A stretch of DNA of 64,000 nucleotides from Pontederia crassipes (GCA_030549335.1 CM060191.1:60461947-60525946); one strand, 5' to 3'. Numbered from the stretch's first letter, positions 13,701 to 26,406 are shown. Numbers and translations are program-made. Notes: generated by a model from the letters alone, not told the origin.

Positions 13701-15370
13701 GTAATATCTAAAATTATTGTGTAGAGCTAAACTCCAATTGAACTTATTAATAATAGCATATCATAAACAGAAAACATAAGCAAGTAAAAATAAATGAATG
13801 AATAAATGCATATAGCATTCTATACATATATAAATTAAAAACAAAGCTAATAATGAAAATGATTATAATAACTCCAGGATATAATTATTTTGAAATTACC
13901 ATGCAAATAGTTAATCCGAAAATATAATATTAATGATTCCCAGAATAACAATAGACAAGTTAAAATTTAAAATATAAATGATGAACTTATTCTCAGAATA
14001 ATATTAAACCAAAAAAGATATTTTGAATAAATAGTAGTTTCAAATCAAACTTCGTATGTACATAAAATGGAAGCAATATATGCATGTATTCTATTAAATG
14101 GGCCAGCATGTTAACAAAAACTTACTTGACCTAATAACCAAAAGTGACGTGTGTGGGTTTAACTGTGTGAAGCATACGGGCCTACGTTTAAAAAAAATTA
14201 AAATTATATTAATGTGATGATTTAATTTCTAATTATCATTCACAACAAAAATTAACCTTAATTTAGCTCCTCTATAGACATATGACAAAATTTCTTCAAA
14301 AAGATTTAAATGAATTTAATATTTAAAGTAGGTGCTATTTTCCTAATATGAATTATGGGTTCAATTTAAATTCATCACCTTAAACTATTTCTATAATCCA
14401 TGTCAATGTCAGCCATGATGGTAGGAAGATAGATACGTACAACCGTGTGATAATATTGGATTAAAAAAATGCACCTTAATCCAATAAATAGTATTGGGTC
14501 TGTTTTATTAAGGATTATGAATGAGTGGATGGAATATGAGGGAATGAAATTAGTTATACTATGTTTGGACACATTTTTTATTTAAGTTAAGAGGGGCGTG
14601 GTGGAATAGCTAAGCCCTTCAAACATCACATTTTTCATTCCACCAATTTGGCGGAAGGAGGAGGAATAAATTATTTTAGACCAAATTAACCTCTTTCCCT
14701 TTTTTTATTATCAAATTAAATTATTTCTCTTCTTACCAAATTATACCACATCTCTCTCTCACTAACACTCTCTCTCTCACACACACATTCTAATATATTA
14801 TCTTTTTCTAATATGAATAAATATTTAGCTATCATTTTTTATTAAAATAAAATTTTTAGTAAATATAAAATTTTATTCAAAATAAACATAAATATATTAT
14901 TTAAAAATAATTTAATACTAATATAATAATTCAATCGGATCAGGACATAAAATTTGGATTTAGTCCCGAACCGACCTGGTCGGGTGTCAAAGAAATGAGA
15001 CTCGCTCTTGACCCAATTATTTATCGGGTCGGAAAAAATAAAAAAATTTGAGCCGGTGCGGGCGAGGGCGACCAGGTCGTTCCGCTCGCCCCTAATTAAT
15101 AATTATAAATACTTTAAATATATGATGAATGATAAAAATGACTCTTACACAAATAAAACCTCCATTATTCCATCCCACATCTTATATAATTTATTATCCA
15201 AACATGAACTTTCTAATGTCACATCACGCAACCCCACCCAATCATTCATCATGTCACCTCACTCCATCCCTCCATTAGATATTCGCCAAATAAACCCTAA
15301 TAAATAATAGTGAGAAAACGTACCTTTACTGTTTCTCTTACCCAACAGCCAAAAGTAATAAAAAACGCAC
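13701..15370. other. AT-rich interior of the copia element, no gene recognised
   Basis: The stretch is mostly AT-rich. ATGTTTGGACA near 14560 and CCAAACAT near 15200 face each other and might be ends of a further decayed TIR element, but I cannot define borders. A CT/CA simple-sequence patch lies at 14755-14788. Confidence 0.4.
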
Positions 15371-15379
15371 CTCTTGCAG

Positions 15380-16126
15380 CAACCGTTATAAAGCTCTCGA
15401 AGGGTCACCATGACTGTTGGATCACTCCGGTTGGCGTCAGTGCTGCAGTGGGGATTGGAGGTACCACAGGATCTCCTTGAAGTGGTGGAGAGGGTCGTTC
15501 AAGATGGCGGCGGAGTTGGCATCCTGTGCAACGCGGATGGATCGTCCTCTTCTTCACCATCATCGGCTCATAGCATCCGTTGACCACGTCGTCCACGTCG
15601 GGGTCTTTGGCAGGCTTGGGCGACGTCTAATTAAGCATCGGCAGAATTCCAGAAGACGTCGGAATTCCGAACTGGATGTCGCACATGAGGGAGGCGCGCT
15701 TCAAGGGATTTCGCGGTAAGTAGATCGTGCGCTGGGGCCAGATCAATGGATCGCCTCGCCTTAGGCAAGCAACGAATGGAGGTCTCCAGGAGTCGCCTCA
15801 TGCCCCGGTCGCGAAGGGCAAGAAGCCAACGATGCCGGCGCTGATTGAGAAGGTGGATAACCAGGCGCTCATGGAAATCATGGATCACCCATCTACCAGG
15901 GCCACTGGTGCGCCCGTGCGCGTCCTTCGCATGAGGGAGACGCGGCTCGCGAGGAATTGTGAAGAGGCTGAGTTTGCCTACATCTCCCGAGTGTGCTAGC
16001 GCACGCACATCGTCGGAAGTGCCCCCATCCGGAGGTACACAACTCGGAGGTGGGACGGATTCCAGTTTCTCACGAGTGTGTGATTACGTTGATCGGCTGG
16101 CGGCGTGGATGAGGAAGTCACCTCTC
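15380..16126 (-). other. GC-rich leader region of the copia element
   Basis: This roughly 750-bp stretch sits directly downstream (minus strand) of the primer binding site and is far richer in G and C than anything else between 1 and 28 kb. Several overlapping frames stay open on both strands, as expected from composition alone. None shows a copia gag signature that I can recognise. It may be the original leader and gag start, or a captured host fragment. Confidence 0.4.
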
Positions 16127-16127
16127 G

Positions 16128-16139
16128 GCTCTGATACCA
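16128..16139 (-). other. Primer binding site, initiator-Met tRNA
   Basis: On the minus strand it reads TGGTATCAGAGC, a perfect match to the classical copia primer site. It lies one base from the LTR end. Confidence 0.9.
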
Positions 16140-16140
16140 A

Positions 16141-16378
16141 TGTTACAACAAAGAAAAACAATGACAATAATTTGGGTACTTCCGACAAGTTGCTCTTTCC
16201 ACTCGTGTGAGCCTTTTATAGCTCGATGGCTGCACCATTATTCGTCCCCGTTTATTCTGCGCGTTACGCCCGCTGACATATCGGGTTACTTTCATAACGT
16301 TCAGCGTCGTGTCATGTTGGTTGTCTGCCAACATCGCGTCTCGCGACATTCCGTGACCCGTAACGGTCATAACTAACA
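16141..16378 (-). repeat. 5' LTR of the 7-kb copia element
   Basis: It has the same 238-bp length as its partner at 9369 and about 87% identity by eye. It contains GAGCCTTTTATAGC, a likely promoter-proximal region. Confidence 0.9.
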
Positions 16379-17635
16379 GTGGAGAGCATGCAAGCAATTC
16401 TAACATTTTGTACACAAAAAAGTGTCAACGAAACTTTACATTAGAATTGTACAATTGGTAACTAATTTTAATAAACATAAATGTGATTAGGATTTGAACA
16501 CTTCTAAAGAAGAAACAACTGTGAAAAAAAGAATTTAAGTTTCTCTCTAGAACAAATGCTGGGTTGTAAATAAGACATCAGAGATGATAAAAGTTGTAAA
16601 TACTTAACAAAGGACAAATAATGTGTTCTGATAGAAAAATCTTAAAAAGAATTAGTTGTAAGATTATTTTCACAGAGGTTGCACTATTAAAATATTCACG
16701 TGTTGGAACTTGTCATATTTTCATCTCACACAGTGTCTCCCGCCTTAAACATGATTGGCTCCATCACTGATCACATTAATTAAATCTTAGATAATGAATC
16801 AATTAATGTCCTCCAAATACTCCATCTCATATGTCAATAGGAAAGAAAAGAAAAGAAAAGAAACGCTACATATTGGTCAAAACACTTCAATATGTCACAA
16901 TATTTTTTCCTTACTTTGTTGCTTTTTTCCAATGAGTTTGGCCAGTCGGCATCTTGCAAATGACTTTTTTCAATGAATTTACTCTCTCGGCATCTTGTTA
17001 AGTGGTGGAATGCAATAGTTTGTGCTGGTTGATGAAAATGAGTGGTTACCGTCATCTCTTATATTCATGGGGTTAATTGAGACTGAGTAGTTATGTATCA
17101 TTTATATATTATTATATTATTATTTTCTATATGGCAAAAGAGAGTGAGAGTTTGAGAATAAGATAGCAGTTGGAACTTGTGAGAAGGGATAAGAGTTAAG
17201 GTGTCGTTACTGGAGTTTTGAATTATTATTTTTAATGGCATAATTTTTCTAACAACTAACCAATAAGCATTATCATATTTATATTCCTAAGTACACTTAA
17301 CTATTTTTATTTTTATTTATCATGGTAATGATTGTTATTATATATGTATAGAATACAAAATATTTTACCTTAGTTTTTATATTTTATTTATTATTTTATA
17401 AACTATTTTGTTTTTAATCATTGTTATGTTATTATAAATTATAGTGACTATATAACTGTATAAACATAGAAGTATATCGTTATTATAATTGTATATATAA
17501 TAAAATTATATGATTAACATATAATTATCATATTTTGTAATTAATTTATAATTGATATTTGTAAGACACTTGTCAACACATATTTATGTCGTGTCATTTC
17601 CTGCTTGCAAACTTCTTTGCTTTTAATATGGTATA
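16379..17635. other. Intergenic, AT-rich
   Basis: No gene is recognised. A short (AAAAG)n run lies near 16841-16862. Local frames have no homology that I know. Confidence 0.5.
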
Positions 17636-17636
17636 G

Positions 17637-17676
<40 letters not shown>
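17636..17676. repeat. (ATT)n microsatellite
   Basis: Thirteen or so perfect TTA/ATT units are read directly. Confidence 0.95.
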
Positions 17677-17684
<8 letters not shown>

Positions 17685-19780
17685 CAAAAGTAAATAATTA
17701 AAATAAAACTTATGAGAGATTAAAAGTATAGTTAGATAAAAAATAGAAAATGATAAAGAATAAACCATAATTGGCATAGGAATCCTGATTAGATCAAGAA
17801 TACGAGCTTAAATGTTAATTGAGATTCAAATATAAGTTTATCTTATAAGGACTTTCAATTAGAATTATATTATGAGTTTTAGCTTTAAAATATATTTCCA
17901 AATAAATATCATTTTTTTATTTTTTCTAATTAATATATACACATATATAATTATTCGATTAACTCTAAAAATAAAGAAATGATTACAAAAAATATAATAT
18001 AATTTGAATAGAGATCAAAGAAGAGTAAATTGAGCGGATTGGAGAAGAGGTTAAATTCCTAAACAAAGATTAAAGTGAGTTAAAATTTTGGGGCATGTCC
18101 ATCCTATAAATAATTATCCAAAGTTACTACTACTCAACAAACAACGTGCAAATAGGCCTACAACAGATATCAACTTTTCTAGGACAACATCACCGATAGT
18201 CATAGCAACACAACGATTCATATGGAAATTTTATATTGACTTTTTATGATAGAAATAACTGGTCATGACTTTTGAAAAAGAAAGAGAGTTTGACAATCAC
18301 TTGTGAAGAGGAATAATTGTGACATACTTGTGGTGACGAAATAGAGGTTTTGTTACAATGTGAACGAAGGGATTTATAATTTAGAACAACATGGTTCATG
18401 TCCAACCAATAGCCTATTTCCAAACTACCATGGCATCGTTCTGACCAACATAGACCATGTTCGTATAGGATAAATTTTGCAATTTCAACCCAAAGTCATA
18501 ACATTGAATGAAAACAGATCATATTGATGGTAACACGAACAATGTACATCGATGATAAATGTTGTTATTATAAATCGGATGTCGTAATTTGCACAATACA
18601 ACACATATATCTAGATGACATAGTTTGTGTCCTACCAATATGGCCTATGTCTAAAGACAACATGTCCTGCGTCAGAGCAGCACGACCTCTGTTCACATAG
18701 GGTTGATCATATTTTCTCATATATCCAATTGTTATTAATTATTGTAGATGTTACTATCATTATTGTTCCTAATTCAATCATTATATGATTGGTCAATAAT
18801 TGTTAATTATTATGACAATTATGATCAATCACAAATTATTATTATTAAATTAATTGTCGATAATTTATTATTGAAGATTGGCTTATTGTTATGATTGTTC
18901 ATTGATTTTTTTATAGTTAATTATTATGATAATGATCAATAAAAAATTACTTATTGTTAAATTTATTATTGGTAATCGAAAAGGGTCATAGATAATAAAT
19001 TGTGATATTTAATTGATTGAGATGACATGATGATCTATATGTTTCCATGATAGTACATCTAATTGAAAAGGTAAAAGATGAATAAAGGGCAAAGCTAGAT
19101 GTCATAGGTAAACAAATAAAAGATGAAAGTTTTAAATTATCATGTTTGCATATTAAGACCTTTACTATTGATTACGACCTTTGTGGTTGATGTGGCATAA
19201 TATTTTCTTAATAAATGAGAGCTTTTAAATTGTGACCATATGATTGATTGCAACCTTTGTTATTTATGAATATCTTAAAAAATTAATGGATAAATGCTAA
19301 TTGAATTGCAGTTTATGGTTGATAGACAATTGATTATAATGTTTATAGTTGATGGATAAATAATGGATAATTATTTGCAACCTTTCTGACTATTGGATAC
19401 TTGGAATGGCTAACAAACTAATAATTATAGTTAATTGATCATTATGACTAATGAATAATAATTAAATTGATATTTGTTAAATGAGGCCGACATTCACATG
19501 TAGTCAATTGGCGATTGATTAATGATACTTAATAACTAAAGTTGATTGCTTATTGATCATTAGTAAATTGATGATATGAATTTTTGGTATATTTGAAGAT
19601 ACATTTTTTTATCGTCAATTGGTAGTTGTTTATTGATAATTGATTGATAAATTGAGTATTACGTGATCAATAATTGATAAATTATTTTGTTGATAATTGT
19701 GATTGACCACACAATTAATGCTCATTAATTTTATTTAAGTATATTTATTGTCTTTTAGATACAACATATTGAGTTTTTTT
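17677..19780. repeat. AT-rich intergenic DNA with a degenerate tandem repeat
   Basis: Two diverged copies about 227 bp apart (18388-18473 and 18615-18703) share the order ACATGGTTCATGTCC / CCAATAGCCTAT / CAACATAGACC / TGTTCGTATAGG with many substitutions. From 18730 to 19740 the sequence is a quasi-periodic mix of TTGATNATTG and ATTGATAATTG strings. No gene is recognised. Confidence 0.5.
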
Positions 19781-20290
19781 ATTATTTCCTTAAACATCCT
19801 CCAAATTATAGTAATTTTTCGTGTGTAACCCTGAACTTTGAATTTATTGTATGATGTCCCAAAATTGTACTATAGTTTTTATTTAATTACTTCCGTCTAA
19901 TTCTGTTAACTTTTTTATTTTATTTTTTTTCTTTATAAAGACTAAAATACTCTTCCACGAATTGTCCTCTCTTTTAATGTTTAAAATAAAATAGAATAAA
20001 ATATTTTTGACTAATTGACAATATCAAAGACCCTATTTTTTAAAATATTTTTGTAATTTATATTATTATTTATTACTATATTATTTTATGCTTTTTCAGC
20101 ATTAAGATATCATGGAAGTGTATTCTAATCTTTTCATAAATAAAAAAATTGAAAATAAACAAAAAAGTTAATAGAATGAGAAGGACATAAGTGGATATTG
20201 CGATAAAATTTAGAGACGTCATATGATAAGTTCACAGTTCAAGATTAACATGAAAATTATTATAGTTCAAGTGAAGTTTAAGAAAATAAT
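19781..20290. mobile_element. Fold-back (long-TIR) non-autonomous DNA element
   Basis: The ends ATTATTTCCTTAAAC (19781-19795) and, reverse-complemented, ATTATTTTCTTAAAC (20276-20290) match at 14 of 15 bases. The similarity continues inward for about 150 bp with diverged sequence (CTGAACTTTGAA versus CTGAACTGTGAA; TCTGTTAACTTTTTT versus TCTATTAACTTTTTT). The centre is AT-rich without a transposase. Long terminal inverted repeats of this kind point to a Mutator-like or fold-back MITE. No clear target duplication is visible. Confidence 0.7.
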
Positions 20291-22709
20291 CCTATTCTTT
20301 AGTCATTAAATTTTATCATGCACCTCCATCCATGAAGGATAAGTATATGATGGTGGTGAGATGGTTGATGATTTCTCTAATAATTGACGGCTAAGATTGA
20401 GTTTATTATATTTGAGTTTCTTACTTACATAAATCAATACATTGATTGATCAAAGTTAAATAAAAATGAAAGTCATAAAATTAGTTATAGTTCGGGATGA
20501 CCTCTTGGTCCTCTTGGTCACTTATTCGAAGCATGAGACATTACATTTTGAACTCCCATATGTTTGGTAACATAACGTTGCCAAATTAAGGAGATGTGGC
20601 AATACCATAATTTTTTGTTTGATTGTCACTCGTTGGCTCTTGATTGTACCTCATGTATATGAAGGTATAGCATGGATATTGTGTTGCAGCACTAAGCATG
20701 TAAATAAATTATTTACATGTCCTTAAAGAAATAATAACAAAATAAGAAAATATAAATAAACTGATATTTTAAATAATTAATTAATAGTAAACTAACCTTA
20801 GTTAAACAATAAATTGAAAGTAAAATATGCAGTAAAATAAAAATAAATTATCAGTTAAAAAACTAAAACAATAAGTAGAAAGAAAGTAATGGCAAAGAAT
20901 AAATTATGGAAAAAATATTCAAAATGCTCAAACATTATAGTGAAGGCAATATAAAATATTGAAATAAATTTGTAATTATATAATTAAAAATTAATAAATA
21001 AAGATTATGAAATATCATCTCAAAAGTAAAATGAGAAAATAAAGACCAAACGAAAATCAAATAAGTAAACGCAAACATACTAAATTAAATGGTAGATAAT
21101 TTTTTGAATAAAATAAACAAATAAAATAGAAAATAAGTAAAAAATATAAACAAAGCATTATTTTTCATGTATGAAAATATCATAATTATAAATATAAAAA
21201 ATAGTAAAAATATAATGATAAACAATTTACATATTGGAGATAATAAAACATATAAATACTTTAAATCAAATTGGATAACATTAATAATATATTAATTTGT
21301 ATTAAATTTCAATATATTAAAATAATGATATTTTATTAAAAATTATATTGTTTACCCATAGGAAATTCATTTTCACATTTTCTATTATATCCAATCAAAC
21401 AGTCGAAACTAAATTGCTATAATTATATATCCATAAATAAAATAATTTGGATGAGAAATGCTTACATTTAAAGGGTAATCTGAATTTGGAAATATTTTTT
21501 TGTCTAAAAAGAAAAGAGGCATAATCTGAAGCACAATATTTTAGAGTAAAGTGTTTTAGATTCTCAAGTTTCATTAATCAACTCTCGATGTCAGTTTAAT
21601 ACTAATAGTCTGTCAAGATAATATACCATTCTAAAAATGTTGGAATCGTTATTGCATTGTGTGATATCCAATCAAATGGAAGGTATGCCAAGCAAACCTT
21701 GGTTTTAGATCAAGCCAAGTAAGGCATCATGTCAATTTTGAGCTTAGTAAGGATTACAGACTGAGTTTTAGATCGACGAAGAAGCAAGTAACTCTAAATT
21801 TACTTTTTCAAGACTTAGGTTTGTTCAAGATTTATTTGTTTCACTCTTTGAAAATTTTCATATGTTCATAGTCTTTAATATTGTTGGTCTTGAAAGAAAA
21901 TGTGTATGTGAAATTGATATGAGGAGATGTTACTAACAATTAAAAAGATTGATCTCGGGTTTGTTGTGACAAATTGAATGTGATTTTTTTCCAAAAATTA
22001 TATCTTTTGAAAATAATAGAAAATAAAACATACTCAAATAATACCAGATCCAAATAAGAACGTAAATAATTGTGTTTTGTGTCCATTTGTGTTATTTACA
22101 TTTATTATTTTTCCTTAGCTATTAACAGACAGTTATGGAACTTATGAACCAATTCCTTAGAAAATTAGTTTTGTAAATACTTGTTATAATTTATTCAGTT
22201 GTACGTAGTTCTCGATGCCCTATTTAGTTTGTGTTAGATAACCATTAATCATTTTCTTTTCAAGTTAATTGATGCATTGTTACAATCCTAGTAGTTGAAT
22301 GACATTGATTTGCACTAGATATATCGATACTACTTCAATTAAGAAACAACCAAAATTTAATGTTCGTGTCAAATTAAGAATTAGCTACCAAAACTTTTAA
22401 TATTTACTAGAAATATAAACTATAAGTGACTTGACAGAATTTTCTCTCAAAGTTGTATAGTAAATGAAGTGATTGATGTATTCATGGAATGTACTATTTC
22501 ATGAAATAAAACAATGTGGTCTATTGTGTTGTAACTTCCCAAGACTCACGTGCTTGGAGTCGTCGTTACACAATTTTGCTATAAAATTATTTTTCAAAAT
22601 ATAAATTATAAAGTGAAAAAAATAACTCAATAATAATATCAAATACTACAATATTCAAAGGAGCTAGAACATCCATAACTCCATAATGTTAAAAGTGCAG
22701 CATCAGAAT
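20291..22709. other. Intergenic, AT-rich
   Basis: I see no gene, long repeat or RNA gene in this stretch. Base composition is uniformly AT-rich. Confidence 0.5.
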
Positions 22710-22855
22710 CTTACATAAGATCGAAAAGGGTCCCTAAAATTGGATCGGGAATCGTAAGATCCTACATATATATTTAAAAAACATTTTAATATATAAAATT
22801 ATGTTAAATAAATTTATAATGGTTTAAATTATAAATAATATTAACTTGAGTACTC
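22710..22855. repeat. Copy of the 470-bp repeat unit also found at 55.25 kb
   Basis: CTTACATAAGATCG and, further on, TTTAATATATAAAATTAT, TAAATTATAAATAATATTAA and GAGTACT occur in the same order at 55246-55422. The two copies lie in the same orientation on opposite sides of the nested retrotransposons. Confidence 0.6.
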
Positions 22856-22866
22856 TCTCTCTCCCT

Positions 22867-23086
22867 GAACAAGAAGGGGCATTGCTTCATTGAGGAAGAC
22901 AATGTGAGATGCCCCAGCAACCTTCGACCACCGGCCCACTCAATGCCTCGACCTCATCCTCTCTCTCTCTCTCTACTGAACAAGAAGGGGGTTGTTTCAC
23001 TGGGGAAGACAATGCACGATGCCCGCATGACGCCCACTCAACGCCTAGCAACTTTTGACACTTGGCCCACCCGACGCCCAACAACC
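22867..23086. repeat. Tandem duplication of about 110 bp with CT tracts
   Basis: GAACAAGAAGGGG followed by GAAGACAATG and GATGCCC occurs at about 22867 and again at about 22978. A related unit reappears at 53430-53550 (CTCAACCTCGTCCTCTCTCTC then AGGGAAG), beyond the right end of the nest. Confidence 0.6.
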
Positions 23087-24104
23087 TACTATCAAAATAA
23101 AGTTTTTATGCTCTATCTAATTATATTTTAATGATACAAGTTTCGAATAACTAGAGTCATATATTTAAAGTGCCAAAAAAGTTCAATTTGGAAGGGATTA
23201 TTTTATACGCCGAACTTGAAGTTAGTATTTAAATATGTTCCATTCATATATGGACTAACATATGAATATGAAAGTTGTATATAATCTTACTAACTTTTCA
23301 ACAAATTAAAAATCACCTCATTCTAATATCGATACAAAAAATTATGTGTAAAATAGTACAGGATGGTCGAACATTCGATCTGGCGAGTCGATCGATTGGC
23401 CAAGTGAACTTGTCGATCGGTCCGAACAGAGAACTCGCAAATCACAAGATATTTGAAGATCAATCGACCGCTGGAGGCACCGGTCGATCGATTACAATAG
23501 TAGTGATGCCAAATGAAGTTAAAATATGGAGCGTCAACCGGTGGGCAGAGTGGTCGACCGGACCACACACAAAATACATTATCCAAAGAGGCCTATAAAA
23601 GGGAGGCCTATAAAAGGTAGAATTAATTATGTATTGAAAGGAAACATCAAGCATCAAAGAAAAATCATTTTCTTAAAGTTATTGAACCATATTGTTGAAT
23701 TTTCTCATCTTTCTCCCTTCTCTTCCTGTGAGTTTGTGTTGATAATGCCTTAAATTTGAACCTACTTGTAACTCTATTGGGCCTCTATGTAGTCAGACAC
23801 TTCAGCAATGGGGGCAGCGAAGCCGTCCGAAATCTAAACGATTTTAGGATTTCTATTTCTTATTTTGTATTGGAGTTCTCTATATAAACTCATGATGGTC
23901 GGGTTATTTTGTATTCTTGTAATCAACATTACTCCATAATAAAGAGAGCCTCCGCCTTCCGAGGACGTAGCACGATTTAAGGTGAATTTCATAAATCTTG
24001 TGTGTTCTTTTGTGTTTGTATGATCTTTCTCTTTCTTTTCGTAACAATTTGATATTGTAAAAGAGGTGTTTCTACTTTTTGAGAGGAGAATTAAGGGTAA
24101 AGGT
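23087..24104 (+). mobile_element. Left part of an old Sirevirus-like copia LTR, outermost nest layer
   Basis: Similarity to the solo LTRs at 26407 and 53766 starts near 23087 and runs in order: TAATTATATTTTAATGATACAA, ATCACCTCATTC...GTGCAGG-type segment, GTCGACCGG motifs, TATAAAAGG (a TATA-like box, present twice at 23595-23616), then GTGAGTTTGTG and GTAAAAGAGG. It stops at 24104, and the homologous end resumes at 53113-53423. The left border is approximate because of age, and no convincing target duplication is left. Confidence 0.65.
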
Positions 24105-24253
24105 TGTAGGATCAAAAGCACCAAGAGGGGGGGGGGGGTGAATTGGTGTATATTTTTTTTTTGCAAAGTCACTTTCGAAAAAATCAATAAAACCGATCAT
24201 AAGCAAATAAAGATAAGACGTAAGTGAAAGATAAAGAACAAATGCAAGAAAAT
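24105..24253 (-). repeat. Part of the 3' LTR of the Sirevirus-like element
   Basis: TGTAGGATCAAAAGCACCAA, GTGAATTGGTGTAT and AATAAAGATAAGACGTAAGT match the left part of the LTR at 52148. The match ends where the Athila-like LTR begins. It includes a run of 12 G near 24127. Confidence 0.8.
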
Positions 24254-24762
24254 CAGTTTGTGGAGTGATAATAGTCTAGGGAATCCAATTTATTGCGTCT
24301 TAATATTAATATGATTTGATCGGATGCCAGTTTGTGAAGACTTCAATTCTTATTAAATTAAGATAATTTAATTTGCATACTTAGATTGAGGGGATGCCAG
24401 TTTGTGAAGATCGCAATTTAATCATGTCAAGGTAATAATTTAGGAGGACTCTATTCTATCATTAAAGATTAAATTTATCTTTTACGATTCAAATATTTAT
24501 CCTAATCTACTTTCATCTTAAGGCCTAACTTCAATACCATTATCTATCTTATCTTATCTTATCTTATTTTCTTTATTTTATTTTATAATTACAAAACATA
24601 TTCCCAAAAATCCATGTTCTTTCTCTCTTATTAATTTATAAAATTAGATATTGAATTAATAATATTCCTCGTGGGTTCGACACTCTTTACTCATATTTAC
24701 TATATTACTTGAGCGACTAGTGCAGTTGCTAGCGATTTTATTTTGCTACATCATTTTACGCA
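24254..24762 (+). repeat. 5' LTR (3' portion) of the gag-pol-less Athila-like element
   Basis: It aligns with 45795-46298 including AGGGGATGCCAGTTTGTG, TCTTATCTTATCTTA and the end CATCATTTTACGCA. About 32 differences plus one short TCTTA-unit length change were counted. Confidence 0.85.
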
Positions 24763-24771
24763 ACAAGTTTT

Positions 24772-24788
24772 TGGTGCTGTTACCGGGG
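24772..24788 (+). other. Primer binding site, tRNA-Asp type (decayed)
   Basis: It reads TGGTGCTGTTACCGGGG. Compared with the complement of the plant tRNA-Asp 3' end (TGGCGCCGTTGCCGGGG), all three differences are C-to-T or G-to-A. Confidence 0.75.
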
Positions 24789-26401
24789 ATTATTTTATTA
24801 ATTGATTTCTGATTTTTATAAATTATTAGGAGATGTAAATAAAACATGTAAATAATTGTCTTGTAAATAAGTTTTGTAAACAATTTTTCTATAAATTCCT
24901 TCTTTTCTGTAAATATGTATTATTGTACTATTTGTTTTAATTATTTTTATTTTGTAATAATTTAACATCTTTCTTTTTGCAGATAAAGGTCACGGGACTA
25001 TCAATTGATTTTAGATTAAAATTTGTTGACTTTCGGCCAATGCTCTATTTTAAAATTTTGATGTTGAGTGGATTTTCTGATTAATTGGATTTATTTTCGC
25101 TTTACTAAAAATATCGCCCTATGTTTTGCGCCTATGTTCGTCAAGATAATCATTTTTCTTTTGCGCCTCTATTCTATTCATTTTACGGCAACAATTCTCA
25201 TAATTTTTATTTGCCTTGCGACATATACCAATCAAGCTTTTGATTTCTTTTATTAATCATTCTCTGATCTTTCTTTTGCGACCGAAACCTTTTAAAATTA
25301 CTTTTTGTTTTGCGGCTGATGTTTTATTTTGAACCTTCAACATGTCAATCTAATTTCGGCTGAGATGTGTATAACTTCTGTTTGGCGGCCAAGCAAATAT
25401 GTGTCTGAGATATTTCTTTCATTATTTTTACGCCTTGGATTGTTTAAGCATCTGATTAGTGCATGACTTTTGGCGCCCATGTGTTTAATTTTGTTTCGGC
25501 CGTAATTGATTTTCTCTGGATTTTGCGCCTCAAGTTTCAAGGTTAATCACGCCGATTTTATTCACTATCAATTTTTTTTCTTTCTCATAATTTGGATTTG
25601 TTGCTCCAATGCGCCGACTACGTCAAGATTTTTTTTATGCCTTGGATTTTGTTTCTCCATGATATGATATCTGAGTCTCGCGTCCAACTAAGTTTCTATT
25701 AATTGCTTATTGCATTGAATTTATCTGTCCAAATATTGCATCTATAACTTCCGATTTTTCTCTCTGTGATATGGCGGCTGATTTGCTAGAATTTGTCTCT
25801 TCTGATATTGCGCCCGTAAAGCCTGATTTGCCGGATTCTTTTCTGATATTGCTCCACAAATCCAATGTTTGATTTTATCTCTTTATTGCTCTCGTAATTT
25901 TGGCTGATTTTCTACCTGATATGCTGATTTGATTTTCTCTCCATGATCCTATAATTTTGGGATTTATTTATCCATGTTTGGCGCCTTCAATTTTTCTCTA
26001 CAAATCTTCTTATCATGATTATGTTCCTTATTACGCCTTCAATTAATACTTATAAGTGCTGATTGTTTCCATCAATTACGCCTTATCTACCTTATATGGC
26101 ATAAAAACTGAACTCATTTGAATTGTTCTAATTCAGGAATTTGTTTATCATGTGATTGAACTGATATTGCGCCCATAATTTCATTATCATATTGTTAATT
26201 TTGACCGAATTTTCTTCTCCATTATGTCGCCAATTTTGTTTTGGCAGAGATGTGGATGGATTTTATTTTGCGCCCAACTATGCTGATGAAGATGATTGTC
26301 GCCCCCTGATTTTGCGCCCAGATTGATTATTTACTAATTTGATTTGTCACCCCTAATTTGCGCCCGGATTGATTGTTTACTAATTTGATTTGTCGCCCCT
26401 G
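24789..26401 (+). other. Leader of the gag-pol-less Athila-like element
   Basis: A long noncoding leader in which short strings such as TTGCGCC, GCGCCCC, GCGGCTGAT and CGGCCG recur dozens of times, separated by AT-rich spacers. The strings resemble the CGGCCGTAA motif of the younger relative at 28.8-43.1 kb. No convincing frame. Confidence 0.6.
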
Positions 26402-26406
26402 ATTTG

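Larger units (their letters stand above)
9369..16378 (-). mobile_element. Old minus-strand Ty1/copia element with 238-bp LTRs
   Basis: Two 238-bp LTRs (9369-9606 and 16141-16378) begin TGTT and end AACA. On the minus strand the right LTR is followed by a perfect initiator-Met primer binding site (16128-16139), and the left LTR is preceded by the copia polypurine tract AAGTGGGAGA. Near 9888-9985 the minus strand still reads like the end of copia RNase H (HIEIKAHYIFDIVK). Flanking pentamers TTGGA and GTGGA are an imperfect target duplication. I counted about 31 LTR differences (13%), so it is old, roughly 5 million years. It is broken throughout and holds later insertions. Confidence 0.85.

Noticed and set aside
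15417-16008. Several overlapping frames on both strands
   Set aside because: High GC keeps many frames open; none shows a recognisable gag or host-protein motif.
22904-23131. Short proline/serine-rich frame
   Set aside because: Produced by the CT-rich tandem duplication; no homology and no supporting gene structure.
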